DNA of 8,292 nucleotides from an uncultured Beijerinckiaceae bacterium (GCA_937863205.1 CALMGA010000468.1:1-8292), one strand, 5' to 3'. Counted from the first letter of the stretch, positions 1 to 6,697 are shown. The notes: generated by a model not told the origin, from the sequence alone. Numbers and translations are program-made.

Positions 1-397
1 CCGGGTTCCACTCGATGTCGAGCACCGGGGGCAGGGCGTCGGGGTCGGCCGGCACGTTGGCAACGAACCACCGGGCCTGATCCGCCGCCGGCCGGCACCA
101 GTACATGAAGTGGTAGGCACCCCGGCGCACCCCCGCCGCCTCGGCGAGCAGCCAGTTGCGCCGAAAGGCCGGGTCGAGGTAGTCGCCGCCCTCGGTCGCC
201 TTGATCCAGGCGAAGCGCACGCCGCCGGCCGCGACGCTCTGCCAATCGATGTCGCCCTGGTGGTGGGCAATGTCGATGCCCAGCGAGGCGCCGCACCCCG
301 ACGGCATCGGCGGGGACGCGCCGTCGCAGGCGGCAAGGACGAGCGAGGAGGTGAGCGCCGCCGCGAACGCCGCCGGAAGCCGCGCCTTCCGCCTCAT
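1..397 (-). CDS. GH25 lysozyme-like lipoprotein (partial, C-terminus beyond left edge)
   Basis: The 132 visible residues start with a lipoprotein signal: basic MRRK, a hydrophobic stretch and the lipobox LAAC, with the lipidated Cys at residue 24. From residue 39 the sequence follows glycoside hydrolase family 25 (Chalaropsis-type muramidase): [14 protein letters not shown] (39-52), then [17 protein letters not shown] (62-78), GAYHFMYW (93-100) and VLDIEW (125-130). Asp127 and Glu129 of DIEW match the acidic catalytic pair. GH25 enzymes cut the MurNAc-GlcNAc bond of peptidoglycan, so this is probably an envelope-anchored muramidase. Asp follows the lipidated Cys, which in E. coli favours inner-membrane retention; whether that holds here is unknown. 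The start is fixed by an ATGA overlap with the argH stop, implying translational coupling. The remaining domain, roughly half, lies outside the window. Confidence 0.87.
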   Translation of the reverse strand, partial: MRRKARLPAAFAAALTSSLVLAACDGASPPMPSGCGASLGIDIAHHQGDIDWQSVAAGGVRFAWIKATEGGDYLDPAFRRNWLLAEAAGVRRGAYHFMYWCRPAADQARWFVANVPADPDALPPVLDIEWNP

Positions 398-1782
398 CCC
401 TCGGCGCGCAGGGCGTCGAGCCAGCGCTGCGCCTGGGCGCGGACGTTGGCGGGCGCGGTGCCGCCGTAGCTGACGCGGCTGGCGACGGACTTGGCCACGC
501 CGAGCACGTCGTAGACCGCGCCGGTGAGGCGGGGCTCGATGCCCTGGATCTCCTGGATGCTGAGGTCTTCCAGCCCGACCCCGCGCTTGGCGGCCAGCCC
601 CACGAGATGCCCGGTGACGTGGTGGGCGTCGCGGAACGGCATCCCCAGCTCGCGCACGAGGTAGTCGGCGAGGTCGGTGGCGGTGCTGAAGCCCGAGCCG
701 GCCGCGTCCGCCATCCGCCGGGCATCGGGCTTGAGGTCGCGGACCATGCCGGTCATCGCCGCCAGGCACAGCGACAGGGTCTGCAGCGCGTCGAAGGTGC
801 CTTCCTTGTCCTCCTGCATGTCCTTGGAATAGGCCAGCGGCAGGCCCTTCATCACCACCAGCAGGCCGCTGAGCGCCCCGATCACCCGGCCGGACTTGCC
901 GCGCACCAGCTCGGCCGCATCGGGATTGCGCTTCTGCGGCATGATGGAGGAGCCGGTCGAGAACTTGTCGGACAAGGCGGCGAAGCCGAATTGCGGCGTC
1001 GCCCACAGCACGATCTCCTCGGCGAAGCGGCTGAGATGGGTCGCGCAGATGGCGGCGGCGGCGAGCGCTTCCAGCGCGAAGTCGCGGTCGGACACGGAGT
1101 CGAGCGAGTTCGCCGTTGGCCGGTCGAAGCCGAGCGCCTGCGCGGTCATGTGCCGGTCGATGGGGAAGGAGGTGCCGGCCAGCGCGGCGGCGCCGAGCGG
1201 GCATTCGTTCATCCGGGCCCGCGCGTCGCGCAGGCGCCCGCGGTCGCGCCCGAGCATCTCGACGTAGGCGAGGAGGTGGTGGCCCAGCGTCACCGGCTGC
1301 GCGCTCTGCAGGTGGGTGAAGCCCGGCATCACGTCGCCGGCATGGTCGAGCGCCCTGGCGGCGAGCGCGCGCTGCAGTCCGGCGATCTGCTCGCCCAGCG
1401 AATCCACCGTGTCGCGGACCCACAGCCGGAAGTCGACGGCGACCTGATCGTTGCGCGAGCGCGCGGTGTGCAGGCGGCCGGCCACCGGGCCGATCCGCTC
1501 GGCGAGGCGCGCCTCGATGTTCATGTGAATGTCTTCGAGCGAGCGCTCGTAGATGAAGGTGCCGTTCTCGATTTCGCCACGGATGCCGCGTAGCCCCTCC
1601 GCGATGGCGGCGGCATCCGCCTCGTTGACGATGCCCGTTTTGGCCAGCATGGCGAGATGGGCGAGCGATCCCGCGATGTCCTGGGGCGCGAGCTTGCGGT
1701 CGAAGCCGATCGACGCGTTGATCTCTTCCATGATCGCGTCGGGGGCGGAATCGAATCGCCCACCCCACATCCTGTTGCTCAT
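394..1782 (-). CDS. argH: Argininosuccinate lyase
   Basis: This 462-residue protein has the normal length of ArgH and cleaves argininosuccinate to arginine and fumarate in the cytoplasm, the last step of arginine synthesis. The family landmarks are all present: the N-terminal MWGGRF (5-10), [10 protein letters not shown] (81-90), [10 protein letters not shown] (105-114), [10 protein letters not shown] (154-163, with His157 the usual catalytic histidine region) and the fumarase/aspartase superfamily signature [12 protein letters not shown] (277-288), whose serines sit on the mobile catalytic loop. The C-terminal VSYGGTAP (437-444) is also typical. ArgH works as a homotetramer with active sites built from three subunits. 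The ATG at 1782 is preceded by GAGGGG about eight bases upstream. Its stop overlaps the start of the GH25 lipoprotein, and tlpA diverges only 30 bases away. Nothing in the protein looks defective. Confidence 0.97.
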   Translation of the reverse strand: MSNRMWGGRFDSAPDAIMEEINASIGFDRKLAPQDIAGSLAHLAMLAKTGIVNEADAAAIAEGLRGIRGEIENGTFIYERSLEDIHMNIEARLAERIGPVAGRLHTARSRNDQVAVDFRLWVRDTVDSLGEQIAGLQRALAARALDHAGDVMPGFTHLQSAQPVTLGHHLLAYVEMLGRDRGRLRDARARMNECPLGAAALAGTSFPIDRHMTAQALGFDRPTANSLDSVSDRDFALEALAAAAICATHLSRFAEEIVLWATPQFGFAALSDKFSTGSSIMPQKRNPDAAELVRGKSGRVIGALSGLLVVMKGLPLAYSKDMQEDKEGTFDALQTLSLCLAAMTGMVRDLKPDARRMADAAGSGFSTATDLADYLVRELGMPFRDAHHVTGHLVGLAAKRGVGLEDLSIQEIQGIEPRLTGAVYDVLGVAKSVASRVSYGGTAPANVRAQAQRWLDALRAEG

Positions 1783-1812
1783 GCCCGAATCCCCTCAACC
1801 CAAGAAGGCCGC

Positions 1813-2550
1813 ATGACGACGCCCGACGGCACGACACCCGAAAGCCAGAAGCTCAGCCAGGTCGGGCCGGACAAGGTCGGCCCGCCCGGTCCCGAGCCGG
1901 CGTTCCGGATCCGTCCCGGCGGGAGGAGACTGGGGATCGCGGCGACCGTGCTCGCCGGCGTCTTGGGCTTGGGCGCGCTCGGCTTATACGGGATCACGCG
2001 CGCGGCCGGCAAGCACGCGGCGCACACCGGCGCCTGCGCGCAATCGCTTGATCTTGCGACGGCGGTCGATCCGCTGGTGCACGGCGAAATCGCCGCCCTG
2101 ACCCCGGCGTCGCGCTCCAACGACCTCGGCGCCATCGCCTTCGACGATGCGGAGGGCCGCAGGACCACCGTGGCCGCGTTCAAGGGCAAGGCGCTGTTGC
2201 TCAATTTGTGGGCGACGTGGTGCGTGCCCTGCCGGGCGGAAATGCCGGCGCTGGACAGGTTGCAGGCGCAGTTCGGTTCCGCCCGCTTCACCGTGGTGCC
2301 GGTTTCCATCGACCAGAACAGGCTGGAGCGGGCGCGCGGCTTCTTCAAGGAGATCGGGGCGACGAGCTTGCCCTACTATGCCGACGCCAGCGCCGACATC
2401 CTGCGCGCCTTGAACGGCAAGGGCTTGCCGACAACGGTGCTGATCGGCGGCGACGGTTGCGAGATCGGCACCATGGCCGGCCCGGCGCAGTGGGACGCGC
2501 CCGAAGCCAAGGCGCTGATCGAAAGGATCGCGCCCGCCGCGCCGAGCTGA
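1813..2550 (+). CDS. tlpA: TlpA-family membrane-anchored thiol:disulfide interchange protein
   Basis: The 245-residue protein has a short Pro/Gly-rich cytoplasmic N-terminus, one membrane anchor (about 40-61) and a periplasmic thioredoxin fold. The active site is NLWATWCVPC (131-140), a C137-V-P-C140 redox pair, and GLPTT (204-208) carries the cis-proline. Cys75 and Cys216 match a second, structural disulfide as I recall it from Bradyrhizobium TlpA. In that genus TlpA reduces copper chaperone and CuA sites during cytochrome oxidase assembly; the same role here is inference, though a CopC operon lies further right. The frame is open upstream to 1657, but ATG 1813 is chosen because AGAAGG stands just before it and because the anchor then follows a normal N-terminus. 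The gene diverges from argH with 30 bases between starts and converges on the macro-domain gene with two bases between stops. Confidence 0.92.
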   Translation: MTTPDGTTPESQKLSQVGPDKVGPPGPEPAFRIRPGGRRLGIAATVLAGVLGLGALGLYGITRAAGKHAAHTGACAQSLDLATAVDPLVHGEIAALTPASRSNDLGAIAFDDAEGRRTTVAAFKGKALLLNLWATWCVPCRAEMPALDRLQAQFGSARFTVVPVSIDQNRLERARGFFKEIGATSLPYYADASADILRALNGKGLPTTVLIGGDGCEIGTMAGPAQWDAPEAKALIERIAPAAPS

Positions 2551-2552
2551 CC

Positions 2553-3059
2553 TCACGCGTCCGGCGCGGCCGAACGCAGGGCGGCCAAGTGCAGGGCGGC
2601 GGACTCGGGCGAATAGCAGCACAGCACGATGCGGGCGAAGCCGGCGCCGTGCGCCCTCACCGTGTCGACGGCGATGCGCGCGGCCGGTCCGGGCGGGAAC
2701 CGGTAGATGCCGGTCGAGATCGCGGGAAAGGCGATGGTGGTCGCGCCCGCCGCCCGCGCGACCTCCAGCGAACGGCGATAGCACGAGGCCAGCAACCCGC
2801 TCTCGCCGTGACCGCCGCCGTTCCACACCGGGCCGACGGTGTGCACCACGAAGCGAGCCGGCAGCTTGTAGCCCCGCGTCAGCTTGGCATCACCGGTCTT
2901 GCAGCCATGCAGGGTCATGCACTCGGCCACGAGTTCTGTGCCGGCGGCGCGGTGGATCGCGCCATCGACCCCGCCGCCGCCGAGCAGGCTCGTGTTGGCG
3001 GCGTTGACGATCGCATCGACGGCGAGGGTGACGATGCTGCCCTCCACCACCTCGATCAT
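2553..3059 (-). CDS. Macro-domain protein, YmdB-type O-acetyl-ADP-ribose deacetylase family
   Basis: The 168 residues are a single macro domain close in layout to E. coli YmdB. Visible motifs are VDAIVNAAN (14-22), [16 protein letters not shown] (25-40), [14 protein letters not shown] (66-79) and [12 protein letters not shown] (111-122). Asn22, Asp32 and Tyr119 correspond to residues implicated in deacetylation in YmdB. The family removes acetyl or ADP-ribosyl groups from O-acetyl-ADP-ribose and modified proteins; the true substrate here is not shown. One oddity is that the first loop reads EGSI (6-9), whereas the family normally has GDI, whose Asp holds the adenine ring. The gene follows grxD after 27 bases on the same strand, so it is probably the last gene of a bolA-grxD operon. 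No clear ribosome binding site precedes ATG 3059, but the start gives the usual family N-terminus. Confidence 0.93.
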   Translation of the reverse strand: MIEVVEGSIVTLAVDAIVNAANTSLLGGGGVDGAIHRAAGTELVAECMTLHGCKTGDAKLTRGYKLPARFVVHTVGPVWNGGGHGESGLLASCYRRSLEVARAAGATTIAFPAISTGIYRFPPGPAARIAVDTVRAHGAGFARIVLCCYSPESAALHLAALRSAAPDA

Positions 3060-3086
3060 GCGGCGTCCATCAGGCCGGCGGCAACC

Positions 3087-3425
3087 TCAGGCCCGGGTCG
3101 GCTGCTTCACGGGAATGCCCTGCTCGGCCAGATGCGCCGACAGCTCGCCCGACTGGAACATCTCGCGCACGATATCGCAGCCGCCCATGAACTCGCCCTT
3201 GACGTAAAGCTGCGGAATGGTCGGCCAGTTCGAGAACTCCTTGATGCCGTTGCGCATCTCGTCGGACTCCAGGACGTTGACGCTTTGAAAGGGCACGTCG
3301 AGGTAGTGCAGGATCTGCACGACCTGGGACGAGAATCCGCACTGCGGGAACTGCGGCGTTCCCTTCATGAACAGCATGACGTCGCTGCTCGCGACGGCGG
3401 CCTTGATGGTGTCTTGCGCGGACAT
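3087..3425 (-). CDS. grxD: Monothiol glutaredoxin, Grx4/GrxD type (CGFS)
   Basis: The 112-residue protein is full length for the single-domain CGFS glutaredoxins. It has [20 protein letters not shown] (17-36) with the active site C29-G-F-S32, the glutathione-binding WPTIPQLYV (67-75), and GGCDI (81-85). These proteins hold a glutathione-ligated [2Fe-2S] cluster between two subunits, or with a BolA partner, and carry clusters to target proteins in the cytosol; they are poor oxidoreductases. ATG 3425 is chosen because GGAAAGGA lies just upstream and the family starts a few residues before the first helix, although the frame is open further upstream. It lies 32 bases after the BolA-family gene and 27 bases before the macro-domain gene, all on one strand. 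Confidence 0.96.
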   Translation of the reverse strand: MSAQDTIKAAVASSDVMLFMKGTPQFPQCGFSSQVVQILHYLDVPFQSVNVLESDEMRNGIKEFSNWPTIPQLYVKGEFMGGCDIVREMFQSGELSAHLAEQGIPVKQPTRA

Positions 3426-3457
3426 GAGGATCCTTTCCTGAAACGGTGACGCTGTAC

Positions 3458-3694
3458 TTAAGCTTTCCGCGTCAGCGTTTGAAGCTGCAGCGCATGCAGG
3501 GCGGCGCCCATATGCTGACCGATCGCCTTGTAAACGAGCTGGTGCTGCTTGAGCTTGCTCAGGCCGTTGAACGCGGCCGAGGTGACGATCGCCGACCAAT
3601 GGTCGTCGTCGCCGGCGAGGTCGATGAGTTCCACCTCCGCATCCGGCAGCGCGGCCTTGATCAGGCGGTCGATCTCGGCGGCGGGCATCGGCAT
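3458..3694 (-). CDS. bolA: BolA-family protein, IbaG/BOLA2-like
   Basis: The 78 residues cover one BolA domain: a first helix (about 5-15), the loop GDDDHW (28-33) with His32, and the class II KH-like motif [18 protein letters not shown] (42-59), whose His51 is the invariant cluster-ligand position. The His-bearing loop and short length are closer to E. coli IbaG than to E. coli BolA. BolA proteins pair with CGFS glutaredoxins to form [2Fe-2S] heterodimers, and in alphaproteobacteria they take part in iron control; the partner gene grxD lies directly downstream, which supports that reading. Two ATGs fit (3694 and 3688). The first is preferred because AAGGA ends six bases before it. The gene heads the minus-strand operon behind a 372-base intergenic region. 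The symbol reflects the family, not proven orthology to E. coli bolA. Confidence 0.92.
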   Translation of the reverse strand: MPMPAAEIDRLIKAALPDAEVELIDLAGDDDHWSAIVTSAAFNGLSKLKQHQLVYKAIGQHMGAALHALQLQTLTRKA

Positions 3695-4066
3695 GACGGG
3701 TCCTTGAAAAGACTGGCGGGGCGGGGATTGGCGGCGCGTCGCGACGGTTCTTCATACAGCCAATGCGACGCGCGCGCGACCCCGTCGTGTTTCGGCTCGG
3801 GATCCGATGGTTCCAACGCCGGCCAAGGCGCGCAACCGCGCAAGCGCCTTGCCACTCTGCGCCTTGTACAAGGTGATCCGACGCGTTCTTGAGAGCGCGG
3901 GATAAGCCCCGCGTGTGACGCGGTTCGTGGCATAAACAACGCGAAGCACCAGGAAAGCGGAAGGACGTGCAACCGGAGATAGCAGACGCCCCGACTCACC
4001 CGCAAGGAGTTTGGCGCCGCGCACTGCGGGACTGTTTCGTTCTCCCCTGCGCTCGGGATTGGCCCA
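3695..4066. promoter_or_regulatory. Divergent intergenic region with nested inverted repeats
   Basis: These 372 bases separate the bolA operon (minus) from the lipoprotein gene (plus) and contain no believable gene. Visible structures are CAAGGCGC at 3824-3831 paired with GCGCCTTG at 3844-3851 (12-base loop), a direct copy of GCGCCTTG at 3859-3866, the perfect 12-base palindrome CCTTGTACAAGG at 3862-3873, and CGCGGG at 3896-3901 paired with CCCGCG at 3908-3913. Promoters for both sides must lie here, and the palindrome is a reasonable operator candidate. I could not identify convincing -35/-10 boxes or a known iron-regulator site, so the regulatory role is inferred. Confidence 0.45.
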
Positions 4067-4624
4067 ATGCTCCGCCGTGCTGTTTACGCGCTCGCACTGA
4101 TGACGGCGTTGTCGGGCTGCATCGCCAGCGACAACAACCTGACGCTTGAAACGGTGAACTCCTTCAAGCTGGTGGACGTCGCCGTCACCTTTCCGCCCGA
4201 CGCGAACCTGAGTTACACCAAGGCGGAAGACGAACTGGCCCTGAGCAAGGGTGTCTCGCCCAACGATCCCGGGCAGGTCGAGGCGCTCGTGAAGACGCCG
4301 GACGGCATGGCCTTCATCCAGGCCAAGGCGCGGATCCGGATGCAGGAGGCGGTCCGCAGGGATGTCGCCCCGATCCTGCAGGGCGCGCGCCCCGTCCGGG
4401 TGGAGGTGGCCGTCACGGCGATCGATGTGCCGGGCACGGTGCGCTCCGTCCTGCTTTCGGGAACCGCGACGCTGCAGGCACGCATCAGGCTCGTCGACGC
4501 GGCGACCGGGCAGGTTTATTCCGAATTGCCGAAGCAGTCCGAATTCGCCGGGCGCGCCGGTGGCGTCGTCGGCACCCTCGTCCAGGGCGCCCTCGAAGAC
4601 GGCGGCCATGTCGACGAGCCCTAA
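4067..4624 (+). CDS. Small lipoprotein of unknown function, probably C-terminally truncated
   Basis: The 185-residue protein begins with a lipoprotein signal: MLRR, a hydrophobic run and the lipobox LSGC with Cys18. The body alternates strands and helices: SFKLVDVAVTFPPDANL (32-48), a charged helical segment (about 85-105), then PVRVEVAVTAIDVPG and ATLQARIRLVDAATGQVYSE in the second half. The layout resembles short alphaproteobacterial lipoproteins of unknown function that I recall, but I cannot name the family with certainty. After the TAA at 4622-4624 the same frame stays open for 23 more codons to TAG at 4694-4696 and reads EMQAKDYVAWLQRARR, which looks like a normal amphipathic C-terminal helix of such proteins. 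The ribosome binding site is weak. The FUSC-like gene follows in the same direction, 174 bases after the TAA. Confidence 0.72.
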   Translation: MLRRAVYALALMTALSGCIASDNNLTLETVNSFKLVDVAVTFPPDANLSYTKAEDELALSKGVSPNDPGQVEALVKTPDGMAFIQAKARIRMQEAVRRDVAPILQGARPVRVEVAVTAIDVPGTVRSVLLSGTATLQARIRLVDAATGQVYSELPKQSEFAGRAGGVVGTLVQGALEDGGHVDEP

Positions 4625-4798
4625 CAGAGACTTTGCGAGATGCAGGCCAAGGACTATGTGGCGTGGCTGCAACGCGCCCGGCGTCCGGGGACATAGCGCC
4701 TCGACGGAGAGGGAAGGGCGCGGTCGCCAAGGATTGCGACGTGCTCCCTGCCTTCTCCCCTGGCCTGCCGCCGCCGAACGTGGTGGAACGCGGCGGCC

Positions 4799-5833
4799 AT
4801 GCTTCGAAGCCAACACCTCGCCGGCCGCGTCCGCCATCACGCGCTGGCCGTCTTCGCCCTCAACTCCGGTCCGTTGCCCCGGTCCGCCATGTTGCGGTCC
4901 GGTTGCGCGATCGGCTCGGGCTTCGTCCTGTTCCTGGCGTTCGGCCGGCCGGAGGCGGCGGTGCTGTGCGCCTTCTTTTCCAACTTCCTGTGCTTGTGCG
5001 ACCGCGCCACCCATGTCGTCACGCGGGTGGGGGTGCAGGGGATCGGCGCCGTGCTGTTCACCGCCGCCGGCGCGGTGGGCCTGGCCGTCGTCGGCCACGA
5101 CGGGCTGATCCTCGCCACCGTGCTGGTCACCGCAATCGGCGCCGGCTTGGTCCACGGCACGGCGCCGGGCATCGAGGCGGTGCCGCGCTTCGCCCTGTGC
5201 TGCCTGATCGTGGCGGCCTTCGTGCCGCTGGACATTGAAGACTGCCTCGCCGCCATCCTGCTCGGCACGGCGATCTGCGTCGCCACCGTGATCCTCGACG
5301 ATTATGCCAGGAACGGCCGGCGCGGGCCCTACATGGCGCGGGTGCGCGCCAACGCCAAATACCCCGGGCCGCGCTTCAGCCTCGTCTACGGCTGCGCCGC
5401 CGCCAGCGGGCTCGGCATCGGCCTCCTTTGGGGCGGGGTGCGCCCATACTGGGTCACGGTGACGACGCTGCTCGTGATGCAGCCCGACCGGCGCGCCAAT
5501 ACGGTGCGCGTGCTGCAGCGCTTCCTCGGCACGCTGGCCGGCGTGGTGACGGCCTTCGCCGTCGTGCGCGCCCTGCCGCCGGCCTTTCGCGAGGGCGGCC
5601 TCGTCGGGCTGATCCTCCTGCTGCCGTTCACCTGGCCGCTCGGCTATGACCGCAACTACGCGCTCGGGGTCGCCGTTCTCGGCGCCTGGGTGCTGCTGGT
5701 CATCGACTCCGCCCTGCCCAGCGCCGAGCTGGCGACGCCGCTGTTCCTCACCCGCCTCTCCGACACGGCGATCGGCTGCGCCGTGGCGCTCGCCGGCAAC
5801 TTCGCGGTGTTCGAGGCGGGGGAAGAGGGATAG
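4799..5833 (+). CDS. FUSC-like multi-spanning inner-membrane protein (putative efflux permease)
   Basis: The 344-residue protein has two sets of membrane segments split by a charged cytoplasmic stretch (about 168-192, DDYARNGRRGPYMARVR). The first half spans roughly 33-50, 80-98, 102-120, 130-146 and 150-166; the second roughly 195-213, 243-260, 264-281, 286-303 and 322-338. The second half carries the pattern typical of the FUSC/aromatic-acid-exporter superfamily: RPYWVTVTTLLVMQPD (215-230) followed by a basic helix and RFLGTLAGVV (241-250). Members such as AaeB and YccS are linked to export of aromatic acids or other small molecules, but many short versions are uncharacterised and no substrate can be assigned. 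ATG 4799 is the only ATG upstream of Met31 and has only a weak ribosome binding site, so an internal start at 4889 is possible. Confidence 0.8.
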   Translation: MLRSQHLAGRVRHHALAVFALNSGPLPRSAMLRSGCAIGSGFVLFLAFGRPEAAVLCAFFSNFLCLCDRATHVVTRVGVQGIGAVLFTAAGAVGLAVVGHDGLILATVLVTAIGAGLVHGTAPGIEAVPRFALCCLIVAAFVPLDIEDCLAAILLGTAICVATVILDDYARNGRRGPYMARVRANAKYPGPRFSLVYGCAAASGLGIGLLWGGVRPYWVTVTTLLVMQPDRRANTVRVLQRFLGTLAGVVTAFAVVRALPPAFREGGLVGLILLLPFTWPLGYDRNYALGVAVLGAWVLLVIDSALPSAELATPLFLTRLSDTAIGCAVALAGNFAVFEAGEEG

Positions 5834-5997
5834 GTCTGGCGCCGGAGGCGAGCAGGTCGCCGCGGGGTGAAGCGCTCACTGCTGCGCGACGCACACGCCC
5901 TGCCGCTCGCCGCACCGCGCAGCTCGCCGCCGAGCGCGATGCCCAAGAACGATACTTAAGCGCGCAGCCGGAGCAAGGGCGAGGCGCTGGGATCGGG

Positions 5998-6111
5998 GAG
6001 CGTACGCAGTCCTGGCTGAACCGCTTCCGCGCGGTGCCGATCGGCGGGAACGGGAAGCCTGAGAACGACTTCGCCCTGCCGCACTCCGCCTTTGGTTGTC
6101 AGCTGACGGCT
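5998..6111 (+). pseudogene. Decayed C-terminal fragment of an IS5-type transposase
   Basis: One frame reads ERTQSWLNRFRAVPI, then GKPENDFALPHSAFG. This matches the C-terminal block of IS5-group transposases as I remember it, in the form 'ERSQSWLNRFRAVLIRWEKKPENYLALLHFAFG', where the Glu of ER..SW is the last residue of the DDE catalytic triad. Several conserved positions are altered (the RWEK part reads GGNG, and Tyr after PEN is Asp), and no upstream catalytic domain or start exists, so the piece is non-functional. No terminal inverted repeats or target duplication could be recognised, and an exact boundary cannot be given. The assignment is from memory of the motif and needs a similarity search. 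Confidence 0.6.
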
Positions 6112-6213
6112 ATTCGTTTCGAGATCATGCTTCGCAGCAGGACGGCGGCCCCTGCCGCATTTGCGGGGGCCTCGCATTCGGCGCCAGGGCCGCGCCCGGA
6201 CGACGACATGCAT

Positions 6214-6254
6214 AAATGTCACCTGCTCCAGAATGCATGGGCTTCAGGTGATTT
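6214..6254. promoter_or_regulatory. Imperfect inverted repeat upstream of the copper operon
   Basis: AAATGTCACCTG (6214-6225) faces CAGGTGATTT (6245-6254). The arms pair over ten bases if the GT at 6218-6219 is left out, with a perfect core TCACCTG/CAGGTGA. Two ATGCAT hexamers (6208-6213 and 6233-6238) flank or lie within it. It sits about 70 bases before the DUF2946-like start, in a locally AT-richer patch, which suits a regulator site or an RNA hairpin. No known operator was recognised. Confidence 0.35.
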
Positions 6255-6285
6255 CCCTGCTTGCGCGTTCCGCGCGCGGCCTTCT

Positions 6286-6301
6286 AGGGTCGCGCGACCC
6301 T
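6286..6301. promoter_or_regulatory. Perfect 16-base palindrome just upstream of the DUF2946-like gene
   Basis: AGGGTCGCGCGACCCT is self-complementary over all 16 bases and ends 22 bases before the ATG at 6324. The position fits an operator overlapping the transcription start or a leader hairpin. In GC-rich DNA a palindrome of this length is uncommon but not proof of function, and no regulator is known for it. Confidence 0.4.
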
Positions 6302-6323
6302 GCCCTCGGCGGCATTTCGGATC

Positions 6324-6680
6324 ATGCGTCGCTTCACGACCTGCGGCCTCTTCCTCTGCATCCTGGCTCTCTGGATGCAGCTGCTCGCGCCGGCTGCCGC
6401 TTTGCCGACGCAGGACACGGTCGACCCGTTCTCGGTCATCTGCTCTCATGCGCCGTCAGGCCAGGGCATGCCCACCCAGGGCGACCACGGGCACCAGCAT
6501 GAGCACTGCCTCCTCTGCCAGGCCGCTTTCCAAACCCCGTCGCTGAACGATCGAACGCCGATCGTCGCGCCGATGCCTCCCGTGGTGCGACGCCTTGCGT
6601 GGCGTCCAGGGCTCGCCCGCGCGCCTCCGACGAGCGCATCGCGGCGGCCGCAACCTCGGGGACCGCCCTCCCTCCTTTGA
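6324..6680 (+). CDS. DUF2946-like secreted Cys/His-rich protein
   Basis: The 118-residue protein has a signal peptide (basic MRRF, hydrophobic to about residue 24, probable cleavage after PAAA near 26) and a short mature part. Cys40 (SVICSH) is followed by a His-rich segment DHGHQHEHCLLC (54-65), giving four histidines and a CxxC, then an alanine- and proline-rich tail with RAPP (99-102) and RGPP (112-115). This pattern (an early IC, HCxxC and terminal RxPP repeats) is that of DUF2946, small proteins of unknown function often found beside copper or TonB-receptor genes. The Cys/His set could bind Cu or another soft metal; that is inference. It starts the plus-strand operon, with the beta-barrel gene 63 bases downstream. 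The ribosome binding site is weak (CGGA), so start confidence is moderate. Confidence 0.75.
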   Translation: MRRFTTCGLFLCILALWMQLLAPAAALPTQDTVDPFSVICSHAPSGQGMPTQGDHGHQHEHCLLCQAAFQTPSLNDRTPIVAPMPPVVRRLAWRPGLARAPPTSASRRPQPRGPPSLL

Positions 6681-6697
6681 CGTCAGCCCGTCCAGGT

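Larger units (their letters stand above)
5834..6323. other. Gene-free stretch with IS remnant and inverted repeats
   Basis: No intact gene is supported in these 490 bases. The left part (5834-5980) shows nothing recognisable. A decayed transposase end lies at about 5998-6111. A GC-rich hairpin follows, with GGCCC at 6147-6151 and CCGC at 6155-6158 pairing with GCGG at 6163-6166 and GGGCC at 6167-6171 around an ATTT loop; no T-run follows it, so it is not a clear terminator. Two further inverted repeats precede the DUF2946-like gene and are listed separately. The stretch looks like an old insertion site that now carries the leader of the copper operon. Confidence 0.6.

Noticed and set aside
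607..1593. Long open frame on the plus strand opposite argH
   Set aside because: Its translation is low-complexity, rich in Gly/Arg/His/Val with no domain, and it lies fully antisense to a complete argH; such shadows are expected in GC-rich DNA.
2545..2560. Possible bidirectional terminator between tlpA and the macro gene
   Set aside because: The two stops are two bases apart and no stem with a T-run is visible around them.
2208..3449. 413-codon plus-strand open frame across tlpA, the macro gene and grxD
   Set aside because: It covers three well-supported genes in another frame or strand and has no recognisable motif.
3752..5155. 467-codon minus-strand open frame through the divergent region, lipoprotein and FUSC gene
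   Set aside because: Composition is typical of an antisense shadow, and it overlaps two signal/membrane-bearing genes on the plus strand.
5867..5959. GTG-started 30-residue open frame after the FUSC-like gene
   Set aside because: No ribosome binding site, no motif and biased Ala/Pro/Ser content; nothing separates it from chance.
6034..6546. 170-codon plus-strand frame overlapping the DUF2946-like gene
   Set aside because: Only its first part (the transposase remnant) is protein-like; the remainder is a shadow of the DUF2946-like gene.
6678..6685. TGACGTCA palindrome at the end of the DUF2946-like gene
   Set aside because: Eight bases including the stop codon; too short and expected by chance.
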